Origin: Elusimicrobium sp.
GTDB taxonomy: Bacteria; Elusimicrobiota; Elusimicrobia; Elusimicrobiales; Elusimicrobiaceae
Length of the DNA: 64,000 nt
Reading direction: 5' to 3'
NCBI GenBank assembly: GCA_015062115.1
Contig: SUVG01000002.1
Span: 1 to 64,000, forward strand
Shown: piece by piece, positions 31,057 through 40,801 of the stretch
Position numbering within the stretch: the stretch's first letter is position 1
Layout: every line of letters begins with the position of its first letter
Position numbers and translations under genes: made by a program
The notes under the pieces: generated by a model
What the model saw: only the letters and a program-made list of their open reading frames with translations
Told to the model about the DNA's origin: nothing
Databases searched by the model: none

Positions 31057-32100
31057 ATGGTAATAGACTATCTCGGGGGACTTTTTTCTTCTGACTTGGG
31101 AATGGACCTTGGCACGGCCAACTGTCTTATCTATGTCAAAGACAAAGGGATTGTGCTACGCGAACCTTCTGTGGTTGCCGTGGAAAGAGAAACCGGCGAA
31201 GTGAAGGCAGTAGGCTCTAAAGCCAAGCAAATGCTGGGCAGAACCCCCGCCAACATTGTGGCCGTGCGCCCGATGAAAAACGGTGTAATTGCGGACTTCG
31301 AAGTTACGCAAGAAATGATCCGCTATTTCATTCGCAAAGTGCATAGCCGCAGCAGTCTGTTACGCCCCCGGATTGTTATTGGTATCCCTTCGGACATTAC
31401 CGGCGTAGAACGCCGCGCAGTGGACGACGCCGCCCGTCAGGCCGGCGCCCGGGAAGTATATTTGATCGAAGAACCCATGGCTTCGGCCATGGGTGCCGAT
31501 TTGCCGATTGCGGAACCGCACGCCAGCATGATTGTTGACATCGGCGGCGGCACAACGGAAGTGGCCGTCATTTCGCTGGGCGGAATGGTCGTAGCCAAAT
31601 CTATTGATGTTGCCGGTGACGAGTTGACCGAGTGCATTGTGCAGTATTTCCGCAAAAAATACAATCTGATCATTGGCGAAACCACCGCCGAGGAAGTAAA
31701 GATTAACTTGGGTTCCGTTTATCCCTTGAAAGAAGAAAAATCCATGGAAGTAAAAGGACGCGACCAGACACAAGGTTTGCCGCGCACCTTGACGGTTACT
31801 TCGGAAGAAATCCGTCAGGCTTTAATGGAACCGGTGCGGTTGATTATTGATGTAATCAAAAGCACCTTGGAAGAAACCCCGCCGGAATTGGCTGCTGACC
31901 TCGTAGACAGAGGTTTGGTGGTTGCCGGAGGCGGAAGTCTTTTAAGAGGAATTACGGAGTTAATCCGTAAAGAAACGGATATCCCCGTCCACCGCGCGGC
32001 TGATCCTCTTAGTTGCGTGGCGTTGGGCACGGGTAAATTTTTGGAACAACTGAACGAAAAAGGTTCCCGTTTCTTCGGTTCCCGCAGTAAATCTTTCTAG
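31057..32100 (+). CDS. mreB: Rod shape-determining protein MreB
   Basis: A 347-residue bacterial actin. Phosphate-binding loops are [19 protein letters not shown] (phosphate 1) and [16 protein letters not shown] (phosphate 2); the adenosine motif [12 protein letters not shown] is near residue 290. MreB filaments under the membrane guide the elongasome (RodA and PBP2, encoded next). The gene joins the ribosomal operon with a ten-base gap, so its transcription probably follows ribosome synthesis. A strong terminator follows and separates it from mreC. Confidence 0.97.
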   Translation: MVIDYLGGLFSSDLGMDLGTANCLIYVKDKGIVLREPSVVAVERETGEVKAVGSKAKQMLGRTPANIVAVRPMKNGVIADFEVTQEMIRYFIRKVHSRSSLLRPRIVIGIPSDITGVERRAVDDAARQAGAREVYLIEEPMASAMGADLPIAEPHASMIVDIGGGTTEVAVISLGGMVVAKSIDVAGDELTECIVQYFRKKYNLIIGETTAEEVKINLGSVYPLKEEKSMEVKGRDQTQGLPRTLTVTSEEIRQALMEPVRLIIDVIKSTLEETPPELAADLVDRGLVVAGGGSLLRGITELIRKETDIPVHRAADPLSCVALGTGKFLEQLNEKGSRFFGSRSKSF

Positions 32101-32125
32101 CCTAGGGCTTTTGAAACCATTTAAG

Positions 32126-32166
32126 CGGACACGCGTTCTGTAAAAGGGACCGTGTCCGTTTTTTTA
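32126..32166 (+). terminator. Terminator after mreB
   Basis: CGGACACG (32126-32133) with CGTGTCCG (32151-32158), extendable by flanking A-T pairs, followed by seven T. It closes the S10-spc-alpha-mreB unit. The rest of the mreB-mreC gap to 32248 shows no convincing promoter. Confidence 0.88.
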
Positions 32167-32248
32167 TTTGGGCACACAAACCGAAGGCCAAGTGCCTTGA
32201 GATTAAAAACAAACGGGCCGCACCAGCCCTAAAACGATTTTTATTTTT

Positions 32249-33106
32249 ATGTTGCATACCAAAAACAAACAACGCAAAAAAACCTCTTCCGGCGCGCGCA
32301 GACGCTTTTTGTTGCCGGCGGTGTTTTTGTTGCTCTCTTTTTTGCTTATGATTTTGCCGTTGGAAGGCTTTGTTTCTTCCGTCAAGGCGGTTCTATCGTA
32401 TATTTTTATTCCGCAAATTCGCCTTGCGCACGGTACGGCTAAATATGCCGAAAACGTACATCAAACGGTACAGGAGTTGCTCAATACCCATCGGGAAAAC
32501 GGCGAACTGAAACAACAGTTGGAAATGAACCGTTTGGAAGCCCAGCAATCTGCCAGTGTTTTTGCCGAGAACGAACGCTTAACCCAAATGATGAACCTGA
32601 AATCTAATAAAAGATGGAACGGGGTTTGGGCGAAGGTGGCGTATCGGGAGCCCAGCCAGTGGAACTCGGTTATTATCGACAAAGGTTCAGCTGACGGAAT
32701 CAAAGAAAGAAGCGCCGTTATTTCTGTGGAAGCCGGGAAAGAAGGATTAGCCGGCGTGGTGGTGGAAGTGACGGAAAAAACTTCTAAAGTTTTGTTAGTG
32801 CGAGACGAAGATTTTTCTGCCGCCGTCTTTTTGGAAGGCGGTAAAGAGGAAGGCCTTTTAACCGGAAACGGTTTGCGTCCGGTACGCATTAAATATATCC
32901 CGCTTTTGACGAAGGTTCAGCCGGGGGACAAAGTCTATACGGCCGCCACCAGCAGTATTTTCCCGGCGGGTATTTTGGTGGGAGAAGTGAGTGCCGTCCG
33001 CGGCGAAGACGACTTCCAAACCGCCTTGGCGGTGGAGGTTATCCCACAAGTGCGTTCCTCTGCGGTAAAAGAAGTTTTTGTGATTTTGGAAGGAGGGGAA
33101 AAGTAA
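32249..33106 (+). CDS. mreC: Rod shape-determining protein MreC
   Basis: A 285-residue bitopic membrane protein. A basic cytoplasmic leader (1-20) precedes one membrane helix (about 21-42). An alpha-helical coiled coil (about 65-115, HQTVQELLNTHRENGELKQQ onward) and the beta-rich periplasmic domain follow (KVAYREPSQWNSVIIDKGSA; DKVYTAATSSIFPAGILVGEV). MreC activates PBP2 in the elongasome. No ribosome binding site is visible before the ATG at 32249; translation efficiency or the exact start is therefore uncertain. It begins a second unit with mreD, mrdA and rodA. Confidence 0.92.
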   Translation: MLHTKNKQRKKTSSGARRRFLLPAVFLLLSFLLMILPLEGFVSSVKAVLSYIFIPQIRLAHGTAKYAENVHQTVQELLNTHRENGELKQQLEMNRLEAQQSASVFAENERLTQMMNLKSNKRWNGVWAKVAYREPSQWNSVIIDKGSADGIKERSAVISVEAGKEGLAGVVVEVTEKTSKVLLVRDEDFSAAVFLEGGKEEGLLTGNGLRPVRIKYIPLLTKVQPGDKVYTAATSSIFPAGILVGEVSAVRGEDDFQTALAVEVIPQVRSSAVKEVFVILEGGEK

Positions 33107-33109
33107 TTT

Positions 33110-33598
33110 ATGTGGAGTTTTTGTAAACTGATTTTGCTTTTTCTGTTGGCAACCGTATGCCATTGGGCGTTGGCTACCTTGTTCTCTTTCTGCGGTTTAA
33201 GCGTAAATATGATGCTTGTTTTTGCCGTGGCTTTTTGTGCAGTGTTAAAGCCGGTTTTCGGTTATTCCGTTGCCTTTTTATGCGGACTTTTTTTAGATTT
33301 TTTCGGCACAAAATTATTCGGCAACAATGCTTTTTCCTTTACGGTAGCCGCTTGCACGGTATATGCGCTTGCTCAACGGTTTGATTTTGAGGCCGTTTTC
33401 CCGCAAATGTTCAGTGTGTTTGGTTTAACCATCGGGGTTGCCGTATTAAATACATTGCTTTTGTACTGGTTTACTTCGTCTGCCATGTGGCCCGGTTTTT
33501 GGAGTTTGTTAGGCGGGGCGGTGGTAGTTTCTTTGGTGGCGCCGGGCGTTTTTTGGTTGGTTCGCCGGGTGCTGGGGCAAGGAATCGTTTGCCGTTAA
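33110..33598 (+). CDS. mreD: Rod shape-determining protein MreD
   Basis: A 162-residue integral membrane protein with about five hydrophobic helices and no soluble domain. Primary sequence is poorly conserved in this family; the call rests on size, hydrophobicity and its place between mreC and mrdA. GGAGG precedes the ATG three bases after the mreC stop. It is thought to assist MreC and PBP2. Confidence 0.85.
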   Translation: MWSFCKLILLFLLATVCHWALATLFSFCGLSVNMMLVFAVAFCAVLKPVFGYSVAFLCGLFLDFFGTKLFGNNAFSFTVAACTVYALAQRFDFEAVFPQMFSVFGLTIGVAVLNTLLLYWFTSSAMWPGFWSLLGGAVVVSLVAPGVFWLVRRVLGQGIVCR

Positions 33599-33618
33599 CC
33601 TGTCCGGAAGGATAACAA

Positions 33619-35460
33619 ATGGCCGTTACTAAAATTTTCTTTAATATGCGTTTGAAGGTAATGATGGCACTTGCCTGTATGGTATGTGCCGTGATTGCTT
33701 TGCGCCTTATAGATATTCAGGTATTACGCCATCAAACTTACCTGCAAATGGCCGAACGGAACCGTACCCAGGTAATCTATCAAACGGCTCCGCGCGGACG
33801 CGTATTTACCGCAGACGGTGTAGCCGTGGCTTCTAACGAGCCTTCTTTCAGTTTTTATTATCTCGCCGCCGGGAATAAAGATCCGGAGTATTTAAGCCGC
33901 TTGGCGCACGATTTTGCCCCTCATCTTAAAATGACTTCCGAAGAAGTATTGGAAAAATTGGAAAAAGGGGTAAAGAGCGGCAAAGCCACCGTGCTTGCGG
34001 AAAACCTTTCCACCAAAAGCACCGTAGCCTTGCAGGAACTTCAACTGTATTACCCCGGTGTGTATTTGGTGGAAGAAACCAAGCGCAATTATCCGTACGG
34101 CGGTTTTGCCAGCCACTTAATTGGCTATTTGGGAAGTATGGACGACCGCGAGTGGCGCAAACGCGACCTAAAAATGGGATACCGCTTAAATTCCAAATTG
34201 GGCAAGAACGGTATTGAGAAAAAATTTGAAAAAGAACTGAAAGGCCGAGACGGCGGTGTTTATTTGGAAGTAGATTACCGCGGCCGTGTAAAAAGCATTA
34301 TTGAAGATAAAAAATGGGCTGCCGGAAGCGATGTGTATTTAACGCTTAATTTTGATGTACAAAAAGCGGCGGAAGAAGGCCTTAAAAACTCCCTTACCGG
34401 AAGAGGCGCGGCCGTTGCGTTAGATCCCCGCACGGGGGCGGTACTGGCCCTGGCCAGTGCGCCTTCGTACGACCCGAACATTTTTGTTCCGTACAGCGAT
34501 GAAGAATTTCCCAAAAAATCTAAAAAAATCAGCGAATATAACTTGGCAATTCAAGGTATTTATCCGCCTGCCTCCACCTTCAAAGTAATCACGGCCGCTG
34601 CCGCTTTGGAAGGGGGGCATATCCAGGTGGAACGCAAAATCAACTGTCTCGGTCATTACGATTCCGGCCCGCGTGTTTTTAAGTGTTGGGGCACTCACGG
34701 CCCCGTGAACTTTTTTGAAGGCATGAGCAATTCTTGCGATGTTTATTTCTACACGATTGCTTCCCAAATCGGGGCTGCGTCTATTGAGAAAATCCAACGC
34801 AAATTTATGTTCGGCCGCCAAACGGGGATTGATTTGCCGGGGGAAAAGGCGGGCAATATGTACGGCCCCACCCGCCGGGCCCGCAACAAAACTTATTGGT
34901 TTGTGGGAGATACCCTGAACCTTTCCATCGGGCAGGGCGAATTATTGGTAACCCCTCTTAAACTTGCCCAATTTGCCGCTGCTATTGCCAGCCGCGGAAA
35001 TGTGTATAAGCCTTATTATGTGGAAAAAATTGTGAGCAATCAAACGGGTAAAGAAGAAAAACTGGGCAAAACCGAAATTTTACAAAAGGCCGAATTAAAA
35101 CCCGAAACCTACGATTTAATTTTTGAAGCCCTGAAATATACCGTGGACAAAGGTACCGCCGCCCGCGTAAAACTGAAAGGAAAAGATGTCTATGGCAAAA
35201 CGGGTACGGCGCAGAATCCGCACGGAGCCGACCACGGTTGGTTTATGGCTTTTGCCGCCGAACCGGGGCAGGAGCCTTCTATCGCGCTAGCCGTGTTTGT
35301 GGAATTTGGGGAAGGGGGCAGTAGTGCCGCCGGCCCGATTGCCCGCAAAATGCTGGAAGCCTATTTCGGTATGAATAAACCCAAGCCTGCCGCGCCTGCC
35401 CGCACGGCGGAAGATTACCGCGAATTATTGCCGGAGGAAAATATCAATGCTGTCGTTTAA
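33619..35460 (+). CDS. mrdA: Penicillin-binding protein 2
   Basis: A 613-residue class B transpeptidase that crosslinks lateral-wall peptidoglycan. One N-terminal membrane anchor (about 12-32) is followed by the pedestal domain with RNRTQVIYQTAPRGRVFTAD and SHLIGYLG. The transpeptidase domain has the active-site motif STFK (Ser near 318), SNS (near 370) and KTG (near 527). The tail is Pro/Ala-rich. The last 14 bases overlap rodA, so both are coupled; the pair forms the elongasome polymerase-crosslinker. Confidence 0.96.
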   Translation: MAVTKIFFNMRLKVMMALACMVCAVIALRLIDIQVLRHQTYLQMAERNRTQVIYQTAPRGRVFTADGVAVASNEPSFSFYYLAAGNKDPEYLSRLAHDFAPHLKMTSEEVLEKLEKGVKSGKATVLAENLSTKSTVALQELQLYYPGVYLVEETKRNYPYGGFASHLIGYLGSMDDREWRKRDLKMGYRLNSKLGKNGIEKKFEKELKGRDGGVYLEVDYRGRVKSIIEDKKWAAGSDVYLTLNFDVQKAAEEGLKNSLTGRGAAVALDPRTGAVLALASAPSYDPNIFVPYSDEEFPKKSKKISEYNLAIQGIYPPASTFKVITAAAALEGGHIQVERKINCLGHYDSGPRVFKCWGTHGPVNFFEGMSNSCDVYFYTIASQIGAASIEKIQRKFMFGRQTGIDLPGEKAGNMYGPTRRARNKTYWFVGDTLNLSIGQGELLVTPLKLAQFAAAIASRGNVYKPYYVEKIVSNQTGKEEKLGKTEILQKAELKPETYDLIFEALKYTVDKGTAARVKLKGKDVYGKTGTAQNPHGADHGWFMAFAAEPGQEPSIALAVFVEFGEGGSSAAGPIARKMLEAYFGMNKPKPAAPARTAEDYRELLPEENINAVV

Positions 35461-36787
35461 AAACAAAACCGCATCCGGCCGAAGCCGTATGGATTTTTTA
35501 CTTTTCGGAGCCATGATTGGACTTGTAATCATGGGGGCTTTGTGCATTATGTCGGCGGTGAACAGTTTGTCTTTTACAAACCCGGTCGTGCGTACTCACT
35601 TGGTGGCGCTGCCTATCGGGGCATTTGCCTTTTTTGTAGGGTGGAGTTTTAACTATCAAATTTATGACGAACAATGGAAAGCCCTGTATGGTTTTATTTT
35701 GATGTTGTTGGTGGGAGTATTGCTGTTCGGCTCGTATCAGCGGGGTTCTCGCTCTTGGTTTGTATTGCCGTTTTTCTCTATGCAACCTTCCGAAATTTGC
35801 CGTGTGGCTACTATTTTGGTGGCAGCCGCTTTTTTGGATAGACGCGGGCGCCGTATTCGGGAAGTGCCCACGCTGTTTGGGTTGGGAGCAATCCTCTTAC
35901 CGATTTTCGGGCTGATTATGATGCAACCCGACTTCTCTTCCGTAGTGGTTACTTTGCCTGCGTTGGCGGTGCTCCTGTTTTGTACCGGGGTGAATATTTT
36001 TTATCTTATTTTGGCGGGCCTTTTTGCCGGGGTAACCGGGTTTTTTACGATTACTTGGACCTATCTTTATCTGCACCCCGAACTCATGGATTTTTGGCTG
36101 TTTAGAACTTTTTATGAACTTGGGCACAACGGGTGGTATATTACGGGTTTTTGTGTGCTTGTTATGTTGTTGGGGTACGCGGCTTGGTGGTTTTTTAAGC
36201 AACTTCGTATTTTTCTTCCGTCTATCTATTTCGTTTTGGCTACGCTTGTGGTGTTGGCGGGCTTATTCGGCGGAATGTTTGTGGATCACCAGATGAAACC
36301 GCACCAACGCAAGCGCGTGGAAACTTTTTTGGCCCCTACCGCAGACCCCCAAGGGGCGGGATACAACGTGTTACAAGCGCAAATTGCCATGGGGGCGGGT
36401 GGTGTGTTTGGCAAAGGGCTTTTTTCGGGTACCCAATCGCGCCTCGGTTTCGTGCCGGAAAAACATACCGATTTTATTTTGGCTGTAGTAGGTGAAGAGT
36501 TAGGCTTGTGGGGCACTTTGGGCGTTTTGGGGCTTTATTTGCTCATTTTATGGCGCATCATCGTGGTAGCCTACAGTTCCAGTGACCGATACGGATATTT
36601 GGTTTGTTCCGGCGTTTTCGGTATGTTCTTTACTTATGTGTTGGTAAACTTCGGCATGCTTATCGGCATTGTGCCGGTGGCAGGGATTCCGCTGCCGTTT
36701 ATCTCGTACGGAGGGTCTAACCTGGTGGCCAGTTTTTGGGCACTTGGGGTAGTGCAATCTGTGTACGCAAGGCGGATTCGGGCATAA
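35447..36787 (+). CDS. rodA: Peptidoglycan glycosyltransferase RodA
   Basis: A 446-residue SEDS-family membrane protein with about ten helices. The family blocks QPSEICRVATIL, MQPDFSSVVV, QAQIAMGAGGVFGKGLFSGT, FVPEKHTDFILAVVGEELG and the closing PLPFISYGGSNLVASF are all present. The Asp of the HTDFI block is the usual catalytic one. It polymerises glycan strands together with PBP2, whose gene overlaps it. The loop between the middle helices is somewhat longer than in short RodA forms. Confidence 0.95.
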   Translation: MLSFKNKTASGRSRMDFLLFGAMIGLVIMGALCIMSAVNSLSFTNPVVRTHLVALPIGAFAFFVGWSFNYQIYDEQWKALYGFILMLLVGVLLFGSYQRGSRSWFVLPFFSMQPSEICRVATILVAAAFLDRRGRRIREVPTLFGLGAILLPIFGLIMMQPDFSSVVVTLPALAVLLFCTGVNIFYLILAGLFAGVTGFFTITWTYLYLHPELMDFWLFRTFYELGHNGWYITGFCVLVMLLGYAAWWFFKQLRIFLPSIYFVLATLVVLAGLFGGMFVDHQMKPHQRKRVETFLAPTADPQGAGYNVLQAQIAMGAGGVFGKGLFSGTQSRLGFVPEKHTDFILAVVGEELGLWGTLGVLGLYLLILWRIIVVAYSSSDRYGYLVCSGVFGMFFTYVLVNFGMLIGIVPVAGIPLPFISYGGSNLVASFWALGVVQSVYARRIRA

Positions 36788-36791
36788 AAAG

Positions 36792-37484
36792 ATGATGAAT
36801 ACGCCAAAAATTTATAAAATACGAGTAGTATTCCGTTGGTTGAAAAACCAAGCGGACAGAAACACTTTTAACGCGGTAAGAAAAATGGTGCTTACGGCTG
36901 GGTTGCCGTTTGAGCCGGCCAAAGTAAATAAAAATTGGCCGCGCTTGGCATACGGGCCGTCCCCTGCGTTGGGGCAACGGGCCGAGCGTGAGTACCTGGA
37001 CATTTATTTGCAGAAGTCTATTGCGGCGGAAGAAGTACAAAGCGCATTGGAAAAAGCAGCCCCGTCCGGGCTGGAGTTACTGAGCGTGCGCAGAGTACCT
37101 TATCCGTTGCCTTCCGTGCAGAACTTGGCGGCCGCGGCCCGGTACCGGGTGGAAGGGAATTTTTCTTCCTATCAACCTGGGCGGAAGTTGGAAGAGTTTT
37201 TAAGTTCGGGGCGGGTGGAAATTACCCGTCGGGCGGAAAACGGCCTTTCGTGCGTGAAGGAATTGAGTGCGCATATCGGCCCGTGCCGCACGATATCCCC
37301 GGAAGTTGTATCCCTGACGGTTTTATCCGTGCAAGGGAAATGGATTAACCCGGAAGAAATAATCGCCGCGTGGCTGGGTTTGGAAGTTCCGGCCGGTGAG
37401 GAAAACTTTACGGTGGAAGGTTTAACTTTTATAAGAGAAGGACTTTTTTGGCAAGATTCCCAAGGGGAATTTCACCTGATTTAG
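36792..37484 (+). CDS. DUF2344 / TIGR03936 radical SAM-linked protein
   Basis: A 230-residue protein of the DUF2344 family. The N-terminal strand KIYKIRVVFRWLKNQADRNT, then AGLPFEPAKVNKNWPRLAYG (matching the usual xxGxNPHPRLSFG block) and REYLDIYL mark it. The family is normally fused to, or encoded next to, a B12-binding radical SAM enzyme. It often neighbours ribonuclease G, as here. The radical SAM partner is not adjacent in this window. Function is unknown; a role with tRNA or rRNA modification is only a guess from neighbours. Two ATGs (36792 and 36795) can serve as start, without a strong ribosome binding site. Confidence 0.8.
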   Translation: MMNTPKIYKIRVVFRWLKNQADRNTFNAVRKMVLTAGLPFEPAKVNKNWPRLAYGPSPALGQRAEREYLDIYLQKSIAAEEVQSALEKAAPSGLELLSVRRVPYPLPSVQNLAAAARYRVEGNFSSYQPGRKLEEFLSSGRVEITRRAENGLSCVKELSAHIGPCRTISPEVVSLTVLSVQGKWINPEEIIAAWLGLEVPAGEENFTVEGLTFIREGLFWQDSQGEFHLI

Positions 37485-37510
37485 GGCCTTTTTAAGAGAG
37501 GATTTTTAAT

Positions 37511-38965
37511 ATGAGTAGAAATTTGGAAGGATTACCGACCGTAGAAGTATTGGTCAATACATCTTTTGAAGAAACGCGCATTGCCATTTTGGAAGATGAA
37601 CGCGTCAACGAACTGATTTGGGAACGCCGCGGTTCGCTTAACATTGTGGGTAATATCTACAAAGGTACCGTGGAAAATGTACTGCCCGGTATCTCCAGTG
37701 CGTTTTTGAATATCGGGTACGAAAAAAATGCGTATCTGTACATTTCCGATGTGCTCGGCGGAGACAAAAAGAACATCGATAAAGTACTCCACAAAGGCCA
37801 GGAAGTAATGGTGCAAGTGGTAAAAGATGCCATCAGCACCAAAGGCATGAAGGTAACCATGGATGTTACCCTTCCCGGCCGCTACTTAGTGTTAACGCCG
37901 CATCAAAGTTTTGTGGGCGTATCTAAAAACATTGAAGATTCGGATGCCCGCCACAAACTGAACGATATTATGCAAGAACTTGCCGCCAAACACTTAAACG
38001 GCATGGGTTGTATCGTCCGTACGGAAGCCGAAGAAGCCAGTAAAGAAGAGTTGGAACGCGAAGTCAAATACTTATATCGCCAATGGCAATCTATCGTCAA
38101 AAAATTTGAAACTTCCCGCTCTCCGCGCTTACTGCACGAAGATATGGACGCCGTACTCCAAGTGGCGCGCGATGTGCTTTCCGAAAACGCTAAAGTGTAT
38201 ATGCTTGATAACAAAAAAGACTACGAACGGGTACTCGATTTTGTGGAAAAGAACTCTCCCGATTTGGCTGACCGCGTGAAACTTTATAAAGGCAAAACAC
38301 CGATTTTTGAAGCCTATAACATCGAGCCGGAAATTGACAACCTGCGCAAAACCAAACTTCCTTTGCCCAATGGCGGAAGTATCATTATCCAGGAAGCTGA
38401 ATCTCTTTGTGCTATCGATGTAAACACCGGTAAATTTACGGGTAACAAATCGCAGGAAGAAACCGTTACCCAAACCAATATCGAAGCCGCGCAGGAAATT
38501 GCTCACCAACTTCGCTTGCGTAATATCGGCGGCATCATTGTAATTGATTTTATCGATATGCGCAAAGCCTCCAGCCGCCACCGCGTGGTGGAGGCCTTGG
38601 CCAAAGCCGTTCAGGGAGACCGCGCCAAAATTCGTATCTTGCCGATTACCCGCTTGGGCCTTGTGGAAATGACGCGCGAACGCAAACGCGCCAGCACGGG
38701 CAGTTTTATCAGCGAAGAATGTCCCCAATGCCACGGTTCGGGCCGTGTGCTTTCCGCGGAAAGTATGCGCATTAAAATTCAACGCGAAATTTACGATTTA
38801 ACCAACGGCCGTCCCGGCGGTAATTTGCGCGTGGTGTTACACCCTGTGTTAGCCGAAGCCATCAAACAACGCCAACACGATATCGAACAAAATATCCACC
38901 GCACACTTAAAATTCAGGCCGATCCGCAACTGGCTTGGGAAGATTATAAAATCGTATTGGAATAA
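37511..38965 (+). CDS. rng: Ribonuclease G/E family endoribonuclease
   Basis: A 484-residue enzyme, RNase G-sized, lacking the long C-terminal scaffold of Escherichia coli RNase E. It has an S1 domain (about 35-125, GNIYKGTVENVLPGISSAFL), a 5'-sensor and a DNase I-like catalytic core. Metal-binding aspartates are in CAIDVNTGKFTG and VIDFIDMRK. The zinc-link CPQCHGSGR is near residue 403. It processes 16S rRNA ends and starts mRNA decay. GAGAGG precedes the ATG. A GC-rich hairpin follows the stop. Confidence 0.95.
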   Translation: MSRNLEGLPTVEVLVNTSFEETRIAILEDERVNELIWERRGSLNIVGNIYKGTVENVLPGISSAFLNIGYEKNAYLYISDVLGGDKKNIDKVLHKGQEVMVQVVKDAISTKGMKVTMDVTLPGRYLVLTPHQSFVGVSKNIEDSDARHKLNDIMQELAAKHLNGMGCIVRTEAEEASKEELEREVKYLYRQWQSIVKKFETSRSPRLLHEDMDAVLQVARDVLSENAKVYMLDNKKDYERVLDFVEKNSPDLADRVKLYKGKTPIFEAYNIEPEIDNLRKTKLPLPNGGSIIIQEAESLCAIDVNTGKFTGNKSQEETVTQTNIEAAQEIAHQLRLRNIGGIIVIDFIDMRKASSRHRVVEALAKAVQGDRAKIRILPITRLGLVEMTRERKRASTGSFISEECPQCHGSGRVLSAESMRIKIQREIYDLTNGRPGGNLRVVLHPVLAEAIKQRQHDIEQNIHRTLKIQADPQLAWEDYKIVLE

Positions 38966-38971
38966 TAAACG

Positions 38972-38996
38972 GGGCCCGGCCAACTACCGGGCCCGG
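38972..38996 (+). terminator. GC-rich hairpin after rng
   Basis: GGGCCCGG (38972-38979) with CCGGGCCC (38987-38994), followed only by GGCTTTATG. The T-run is short, so termination may be incomplete and the amidase 12 bases further may be partly co-transcribed. Confidence 0.6.
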
Positions 38997-39007
38997 CTTT
39001 ATGATTT

Positions 39008-40699
39008 ATGAAAAGAGTTTTTAGTTATATTTTATCTCTGCTGCTTTGTTTGTTTTCCGGTGCCGTTTATGCGCAGGACGAAGTGTCGTTTACCGTTGCC
39101 GGGCGCGATAAAGGCTCCGTGGAAGCCATGGAAGCAAACGGGGTAATGTATGTGGATTTGCAAAAAACCGCTCGCAAGTTGGGAGCGGAAGTAGAACTTT
39201 TTGCCCAATCTAAGCAGGCTAAAGTAACGGGGAAGGGCTTTTATGCCATTTTAACGGCTTCTTTGAAGGAAATTATCGTTAATGCCCGCCCAAAAACGCT
39301 CAAAGCACCTATTATCATCAACGGAAGCAAAATGATGGCTCCGGTGGAATTTTTTCTGTTGCCGTCTTTTCAAAAAGCGATAGGGAAAGAGATTTCTTAT
39401 CACAAAAAAACTTTTACGGTGGAACGCCCGTATGACCTGCAACGCACGGAAAATAAACTAAGTAAGCAGGATAGTTTGATTGTTTTTGATAAGCAGAAAA
39501 AATTGACTTGGACGACTTCCCAACCCAACAAACATACCGTACTTGTTACCTTCCCGGGGGCAACCGTTAAGCGGGACGAATTTTTCCGCTTGAAAACAGA
39601 CTTTATTTCGTCTGCCGATATCCGCCAATCGAGCGACAATGCGGTGTTAAAAGTAATTTTAGGTAAAGATGCAAACGATTGGAGTTTTACCGAACAACAA
39701 GGGAAATTGGTGTTTCGGGCCGGGGCCAAAAAGGCCGACCCGGTGCTTACTCCCGAAAAACCGACCGTTCTAACGCCGGAACCTGCACAAGAACCCGCGC
39801 CGAAGGCTCCCTTTGTTCAAGGCCCCAGCGAAGTTGCGCCCAAACCTTCCGTATTGACGGAAGATGACGGGTTTGTAGAAATGTTTGCTGAGGAAAAGCC
39901 CGCCCCTGTGATGTCCCCCGCGCCAAATACGGACGACAAAAACAATCAACCTGCCAAAACCGCGCCCGTTATCAAAACGGAACCGCACCCGTTAGCCATA
40001 AAACCGGCGCACAAAAAAATGCGTATTATGGTGGATCCCGGTCATGGCGGTAAAGACCCCGGCGCTGTGCGTAGCCGCTACCGCGAAAAAAATTGGAATT
40101 TAGATGTTTCCAAAGAACTCGTCCGCTTGCTTAAAAAAGGCGGTTTTGAAGTAAAAATGACGCGCGAAGATGATACTTTTATTTCCCTTTCCGGGCGTTC
40201 TAAAGCCTCCAATACTTTTAAGGCGGATTTATTTGTATCCATTCACACCAATGCGTCTAAAAACCGCCGTGCGCATGGGTTCCAGGTTTATTTCCGTTCT
40301 GAAAAAGCCACCGACGAAGAAGCCGAAGAAGTTGCTGCCTTGGAAAACGAAGCCATGCAGTACGAAGAAGTGCACTATAATTTTGTAGATGCGCTGTTGC
40401 AATCTTTGGCCAAAAACGAATACATTAACGAAAGTTCCAAAGTGGCGGGCTATGTGCGTAATGCCGTTTACAAACAACCCGGCATCGGCATTGCCGTCAA
40501 CCAAAACAGCAGTGTCCGTCAGGCCAACTTTTATGTGTTAAAAGGGGTACAAAGCCCGGCGGTACTGGTGGAAATGGGCTACATCAGCAGCACCAAGGAC
40601 CGCGCTCGCCTGTCCAACTCTACCGTGCGCAAACGCATGGCGCAAGGTATTTATAACGGTATTTACAATTACGCCAAAAAAGAAGGTTGGATAAAATAA
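39008..40699 (+). CDS. Secreted N-acetylmuramoyl-L-alanine amidase (Amidase_3)
   Basis: A 563-residue exported hydrolase. Signal peptide about 1-22 (ending AVYAQ). Residues about 40-120 resemble a copper-amine-oxidase-like or stalk domain, 160-240 an AMIN-like beta domain that would target the septum or wall, and 250-330 a Pro/Ala/Thr-rich linker. The catalytic domain begins at RIMVDPGHGGKDPGAV. Zinc ligands His346 (PGHGG), the Glu of YREKNW (about 361) and His413 (SIHTNAS), with catalytic Glu522 (VEMGYIS), are all in place. It cleaves the bond between MurNAc and the stem peptide during cell separation. It resembles AmiB/AmiC; no LysM domain is seen. Confidence 0.92.
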   Translation: MKRVFSYILSLLLCLFSGAVYAQDEVSFTVAGRDKGSVEAMEANGVMYVDLQKTARKLGAEVELFAQSKQAKVTGKGFYAILTASLKEIIVNARPKTLKAPIIINGSKMMAPVEFFLLPSFQKAIGKEISYHKKTFTVERPYDLQRTENKLSKQDSLIVFDKQKKLTWTTSQPNKHTVLVTFPGATVKRDEFFRLKTDFISSADIRQSSDNAVLKVILGKDANDWSFTEQQGKLVFRAGAKKADPVLTPEKPTVLTPEPAQEPAPKAPFVQGPSEVAPKPSVLTEDDGFVEMFAEEKPAPVMSPAPNTDDKNNQPAKTAPVIKTEPHPLAIKPAHKKMRIMVDPGHGGKDPGAVRSRYREKNWNLDVSKELVRLLKKGGFEVKMTREDDTFISLSGRSKASNTFKADLFVSIHTNASKNRRAHGFQVYFRSEKATDEEAEEVAALENEAMQYEEVHYNFVDALLQSLAKNEYINESSKVAGYVRNAVYKQPGIGIAVNQNSSVRQANFYVLKGVQSPAVLVEMGYISSTKDRARLSNSTVRKRMAQGIYNGIYNYAKKEGWIK

Positions 40700-40717
40700 C
40701 AGTTTACTACGAAAAAA

Positions 40718-40743
40718 CCCTCGGTATTACCGAGGGCTTTTTT
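40718..40743 (+). terminator. Terminator after the amidase gene
   Basis: CCCTCGGT (40718-40725) with ACCGAGGG (40729-40736), three-base loop, then CTTTTTTT. Confidence 0.92.
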
Positions 40744-40801
40744 ATAGTTTGTACATGGTTTGGCCCATTTTACTAAATCCATTTGAGGGATGTAGTCCTA
40801 A

